Source: Pseudomonadota bacterium
Lineage (GTDB): Bacteria > Pseudomonadota > Gammaproteobacteria > Burkholderiales > Burkholderiaceae_C
DNA length: 33,261 nt
Direction: 5' to 3'
Assembly: GCA_020161215.1 (NCBI GenBank)
Contig: JAIUOM010000035.1
Coordinates: 1-33,261, forward strand
The notes beneath the pieces are model-generated. The model ran no database searches. It had not been told where the DNA came from and was given only the letters and a program-made list of their open reading frames with translations. Below, one piece after another: positions 30,845-33,261 of the stretch. The position numbers and the translations under genes were made by a program. Every line of letters starts with the position of its first letter. Positions within the stretch are counted from its first letter, which is position 1.

Positions 30845-30882
30845 GGCTCGCCGAAAGCACCTCTTTCCGGCAGAGCCTTTTT
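30845..30882 (+). terminator. Probable terminator after the GcvA-type LysR gene
   Basis: Arms GCCGAAAG and CTTT-C-CGGC with one bulged base enclose a five-base loop. An outer GGC/GCC pair extends the stem up to TTTTT. Another GC-rich hairpin without a T run, CCGGCC-CCAC-GGCCGG, lies at 30762-30777. Confidence 0.5.
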
Positions 30883-30980
30883 GGGGAACAGGACGATGCG
30901 CTGGAGGGGGCTGGCACGCGGCGTGGCGCGTGCCGGGTTCGTGCGAGGCGCTCGGCCGTCCATACGACACGGGAAATCTG

Positions 30981-31859
30981 ATGAAACTCAAGCTACTGAC
31001 CTTGTGCTGCACCGCCGCGACCTTGACGGCCTGCGGCGGCGGCTCGTCCAACGACATGGCGACGCTGACTTTGAAGATCGCCGGCCTGGAGAACCTGGGC
31101 GCCAGCGCGGTGTACGAAGGCTGGCTGCTGGTGGGCGGCAAGGCCAAATCGGCCGGCCGCTTCACGGTCAACGCCAGCGGCGCGCTGAGCACCAGCACCT
31201 TCTCGGTGGAACGCTCCGACGCCGACGCGGCCACCGCCTACGTGCTGACCATCGAGCCGGCCGTCAACGACGCCCCCTCGGCCTCCGACATCCACCTGCT
31301 GGGCGGCGACTTCGACGCCACGCGCAGCACCGCCACCCTGGGCGTGCAGCACCCGGCCGCCTTCGGCACCGATTTCGCGCAGGCGGCGGGCAAGTTCCTG
31401 CTGGCCACGCCGACCAACGCCGGCCAGGGCACGGACGACCAGGGCATCTGGTTTGTGATGCCGGTCAACGGCACGCCGCAGCCGGGCCTGAGCTTGCCGG
31501 CCCTGCCTGCCAAGGGCTGGGTCTATGAGGGCTGGGTGGTGGTCAACGGCGTGCCGATGAGCACCGGGCGTTTCACCCAGGTGAGCGGTGCCGACAGCGA
31601 CGGCGCGGGCAAGACGGCCGGCACAGGCAGCTTCGGGCCGTTCCCGGGGCAAGACTTCATCAACCCGGCGGTGCACCTGCCCGGCGGCATGGCGGTGATC
31701 TCGATCGAGCCCGAGCCGGACAACAGCCCGGCGCCCTTCCTGCTCAAGCCCCTGATCAACCCCTTGATCGGCACCTTGACCGGCGGCTCCAATCCGTACA
31801 CCTTGACGAATCAGGCCAAGGCGGTGAACCCGACCGGCACGGTAACCATCTCGCGCTGA
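30981..31859 (+). CDS. Lipoprotein with two RskA-like repeats
   Basis: The 292-residue protein has a lipoprotein signal ending in LTAC (lipid-modified Cys18), followed by GGGSS. The mature part contains two related units. The first has SAVYEGWLLVGGKAKSAGRF (about residues 43-62) and the second GWVYEGWVVVNGVPMSTGRF (about residues 180-199). YEGWLxxxGxPxSxGxF resembles the C-terminal domain of anti-sigma-K factors (RskA), but there is no sigma-binding domain, no membrane segment beyond the lipid anchor and no sigma factor gene nearby. The role is unknown. GGGAA precedes the ATG; an upstream start at 30930 would bury the lipobox. Confidence 0.82.
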   Translation: MKLKLLTLCCTAATLTACGGGSSNDMATLTLKIAGLENLGASAVYEGWLLVGGKAKSAGRFTVNASGALSTSTFSVERSDADAATAYVLTIEPAVNDAPSASDIHLLGGDFDATRSTATLGVQHPAAFGTDFAQAAGKFLLATPTNAGQGTDDQGIWFVMPVNGTPQPGLSLPALPAKGWVYEGWVVVNGVPMSTGRFTQVSGADSDGAGKTAGTGSFGPFPGQDFINPAVHLPGGMAVISIEPEPDNSPAPFLLKPLINPLIGTLTGGSNPYTLTNQAKAVNPTGTVTISR

Positions 31860-31867
31860 GTCAAACC

Positions 31868-31930
31868 CCTGGATTGCTATGATTTAAATAGCCACCCAGA
31901 AAGATCAGACAATCCCGGGAAGCCTAAAAC
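31868..31930 (-). repeat. Dispersed GCTATTAAAT element, copy J
   Basis: Read on the minus strand, its end is GGTGGCTATTTAAATCATAG followed by CAATCC, nearly the same as copy A, with GCTAT/ATAGC arms. The far half is more diverged. It lies between two convergent genes. Confidence 0.6.
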
Positions 31931-31970
31931 CCTTCAGCATCCGGGCGTCTGTCCGGGCACGCCGAGCCCC

Positions 31971-32020
31971 AAAAAAAACCCGCCGACCGGCGGGCTGTGG
32001 TGACCCGCCTGTTCGGCGGG
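31971..32020 (-). terminator. Tandem-hairpin terminator of ppk2
   Basis: On the minus strand two similar hairpins follow the stop codon. The first is CCCGCC-GAACA-GGCGGG. The second is CCCGCCG/CGGCGGG-type arms followed by eight T. The second has the canonical terminator form. Confidence 0.88.
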
Positions 32021-32028
32021 TGCGCCGA

Positions 32029-33231
32029 TCACATCAGCGCCTGGGGCTTCTCGCCACGCTCGTACACCACGTGGGCGCGGCCGACGATCAGGGGGTCGAG
32101 CTTGCCGACCTGGGCCAGATCCTTGTTGGCGTAGGGCATCTTGTGCAGCACGTAGCGCATGCCGTTCAGGCGCGCGCGCTTCTTGCAATTGCTCTTGATC
32201 ACCGTCCAGGGGCTGTCGGCGGTGTCGGTCTCGAAGAACATGGCCTCCTTGGCGCGGGTGTAGTCGTCCCACTTGTCCAGGCTGGCCTTGTCGATGGGGC
32301 TGAGCTTCCACTGCTTCAGCGGGTGGCCTTCGCGCTCCTTGAAGCGGCGGCGCTGCTCGGCCTGGCTGACGGAGAACCAGAACTTGATCAGGTGCACGCC
32401 GCTGCTGACCAGGTGACGCTCGAACTCGGGCGCCTGGCGCATGAATTCGCCGTATTCCTTGTCGCTGCAAAAGCCCATCACGCGCTCGACGCCGGCGCGG
32501 TTGTACCAGCTGCGGTCGAACAGCACGATCTCGCCATGGCTGGGCAGGTGCTGCACGTAGCGCTGAAAGTACCACTGGCCGCGCTCGGTGTCGGTGGGTT
32601 TCTCCAGCGCCACGACGCGCGCGCCGCGCGGATTGAGATGCTCCATGAAACGCTTGATGGTGCCGCCCTTGCCGGCCGCGTCGCGGCCCTCGAACAGGAT
32701 CACCACGCGCTGGCCGGTTTCCTTGACCCAGTTCTGCAGCTTCAGCAGCTCGACCTGCAGCTTGAACTTCTCTTTTTCGTAGGTCGCGCGGCGCATCAGG
32801 TTCTTGTAGGGGTAGCCGCCGTCGCGCCAGTCGTCGGACAGCTCCTCGTCGGGGTTGACTTTCTCGGCCTCGCTCGCGTGCCGATGGGTCAGCGCCTTGC
32901 GCAGCGCCTTGCGGTCGTCGGGCGAGGCGCCGTCCAGGATGGCGCGCAGGCCGCGCGCGCGCTCGACCGGGGTGCCGGCGTTGTCGTCGTCCAGCAGGCG
33001 GCTGACAGCGGCCAGCTGCTTGTCGCGCGCGGATACTTGGGCGCGCTCGACCACGAAGGTCTCGATGGCCTCGGCCGTCAGCACGGGCGGGGTGTCGCCC
33101 TCGCGCACCGGGCGCACGTCGTTGTTCAGGTCGGGCACGGCCGCCGCCTTGCGGGGCGCGGCCTTGCGCGCGGCGGCGGTCTTGGCAGGCGCCTTGGCCG
33201 GGGTCTTGCGAGGAGTACGGGCTTTATCCAT
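32029..33231 (-). CDS. ppk2: Polyphosphate kinase 2
   Basis: PPK2 transfers phosphate between polyphosphate and nucleoside diphosphates, mainly making GTP or ATP. The 400 residues have a kinase domain with Walker A EGRDAAGKGG (Lys188), Walker B VLFDRSWYNR (Asp239, Arg240) and the lid region RRFKEREGHPLKQWKLSPID, all typical of single-domain PPK2. The first 32 residues are a Lys/Ala/Pro-rich histone-H1-like tail (KTPAKAPAKTAAARKAAPRK), followed by a charged linker to about residue 140, which makes the protein longer than many relatives. Whether it favours synthesis or use of polyphosphate cannot be read from the sequence. AAAGAGAG precedes the ATG. Confidence 0.95.
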   Translation of the reverse strand: MDKARTPRKTPAKAPAKTAAARKAAPRKAAAVPDLNNDVRPVREGDTPPVLTAEAIETFVVERAQVSARDKQLAAVSRLLDDDNAGTPVERARGLRAILDGASPDDRKALRKALTHRHASEAEKVNPDEELSDDWRDGGYPYKNLMRRATYEKEKFKLQVELLKLQNWVKETGQRVVILFEGRDAAGKGGTIKRFMEHLNPRGARVVALEKPTDTERGQWYFQRYVQHLPSHGEIVLFDRSWYNRAGVERVMGFCSDKEYGEFMRQAPEFERHLVSSGVHLIKFWFSVSQAEQRRRFKEREGHPLKQWKLSPIDKASLDKWDDYTRAKEAMFFETDTADSPWTVIKSNCKKRARLNGMRYVLHKMPYANKDLAQVGKLDPLIVGRAHVVYERGEKPQALM

Positions 33232-33261
33232 GGTGCTCTCTTTCTTTTTTGTGGGTAAAAC

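Noticed and set aside
30717-30980. Riboswitch upstream of the RskA-like lipoprotein
   Set aside because: A hairpin plus T5 is present, but no conserved aptamer core for glycine, c-di-GMP or cobalamin could be matched; a terminator is the simpler reading.

Overview
The window is a high-GC chromosomal segment that looks like a betaproteobacterium of the Comamonadaceae. The grounds are the strongly GC-biased third codon positions, a Bug/TctC periplasmic binding protein, many LysR regulators, a DUF2917 protein beside a LysR gene, and a family of AT-rich intergenic elements built around GCTATTAAAT/GCTATCAAAA of a kind I associate with this family. The genus cannot be fixed from the sequence. I see no phage, IS, integron, CRISPR, rRNA or tRNA; this is mostly ordinary core and niche metabolism.

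Layout. Positions 1-3200: the 3' end of a membrane-anchored proline-rich protein, a CPA-type cation/proton antiporter with a C-terminal RCK-like domain, and a small secreted Arg/Glu/Asp-rich protein ending at a good terminator. Positions 3200-15200: uvrA (minus), a dicarboxylate symporter (dctA-like), a divergent aldo/keto reductase-LysR pair, an MFS exporter overlapping tail-to-tail with a CLC chloride channel, an SRPBCC protein, an M20 amidohydrolase, and ssb. uvrA, the MFS gene and ssb are, as I recall, close neighbours in many Burkholderiales, so the genes between them look like later additions. Positions 15500-16264: a TerC-family membrane protein.

Positions 16300-21900 hold a sulfate uptake region, all on the minus strand: a sulfate-binding protein (sbp2), an unrecognised 79-aa protein with a strong ribosome binding site, a second sulfate-binding protein (sbp1), then cysT-cysW-cysA. 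Both binding-protein promoters carry the same two-part motif (ATAAGC-N14-TCGTTC) at nearly the same distance from the start codon, a likely CysB-type site. Positions 22000-24900: a LysR regulator divergent from a Bug solute-binding protein and a ModA-like lipoprotein. Positions 24900-33231: a SLAC1/TehA-like membrane protein, a YceI protein, the malic enzyme-phosphotransacetylase fusion (maeB), a DUF2917 protein divergent from a GcvA-type LysR with a clear T-N11-A operator, a lipoprotein with two RskA-like repeats, and a polyphosphate kinase 2.

The most notable non-gene signal is a roughly 60-bp dispersed element with at least nine intergenic copies in both orientations. Its 3' end can fold into a small hairpin whose arms change together between copies. 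One copy exactly fills the gap between cysW and cysA, and another appears to lie in frame inside uvrA, adding about 22 residues between the two halves of the protein.
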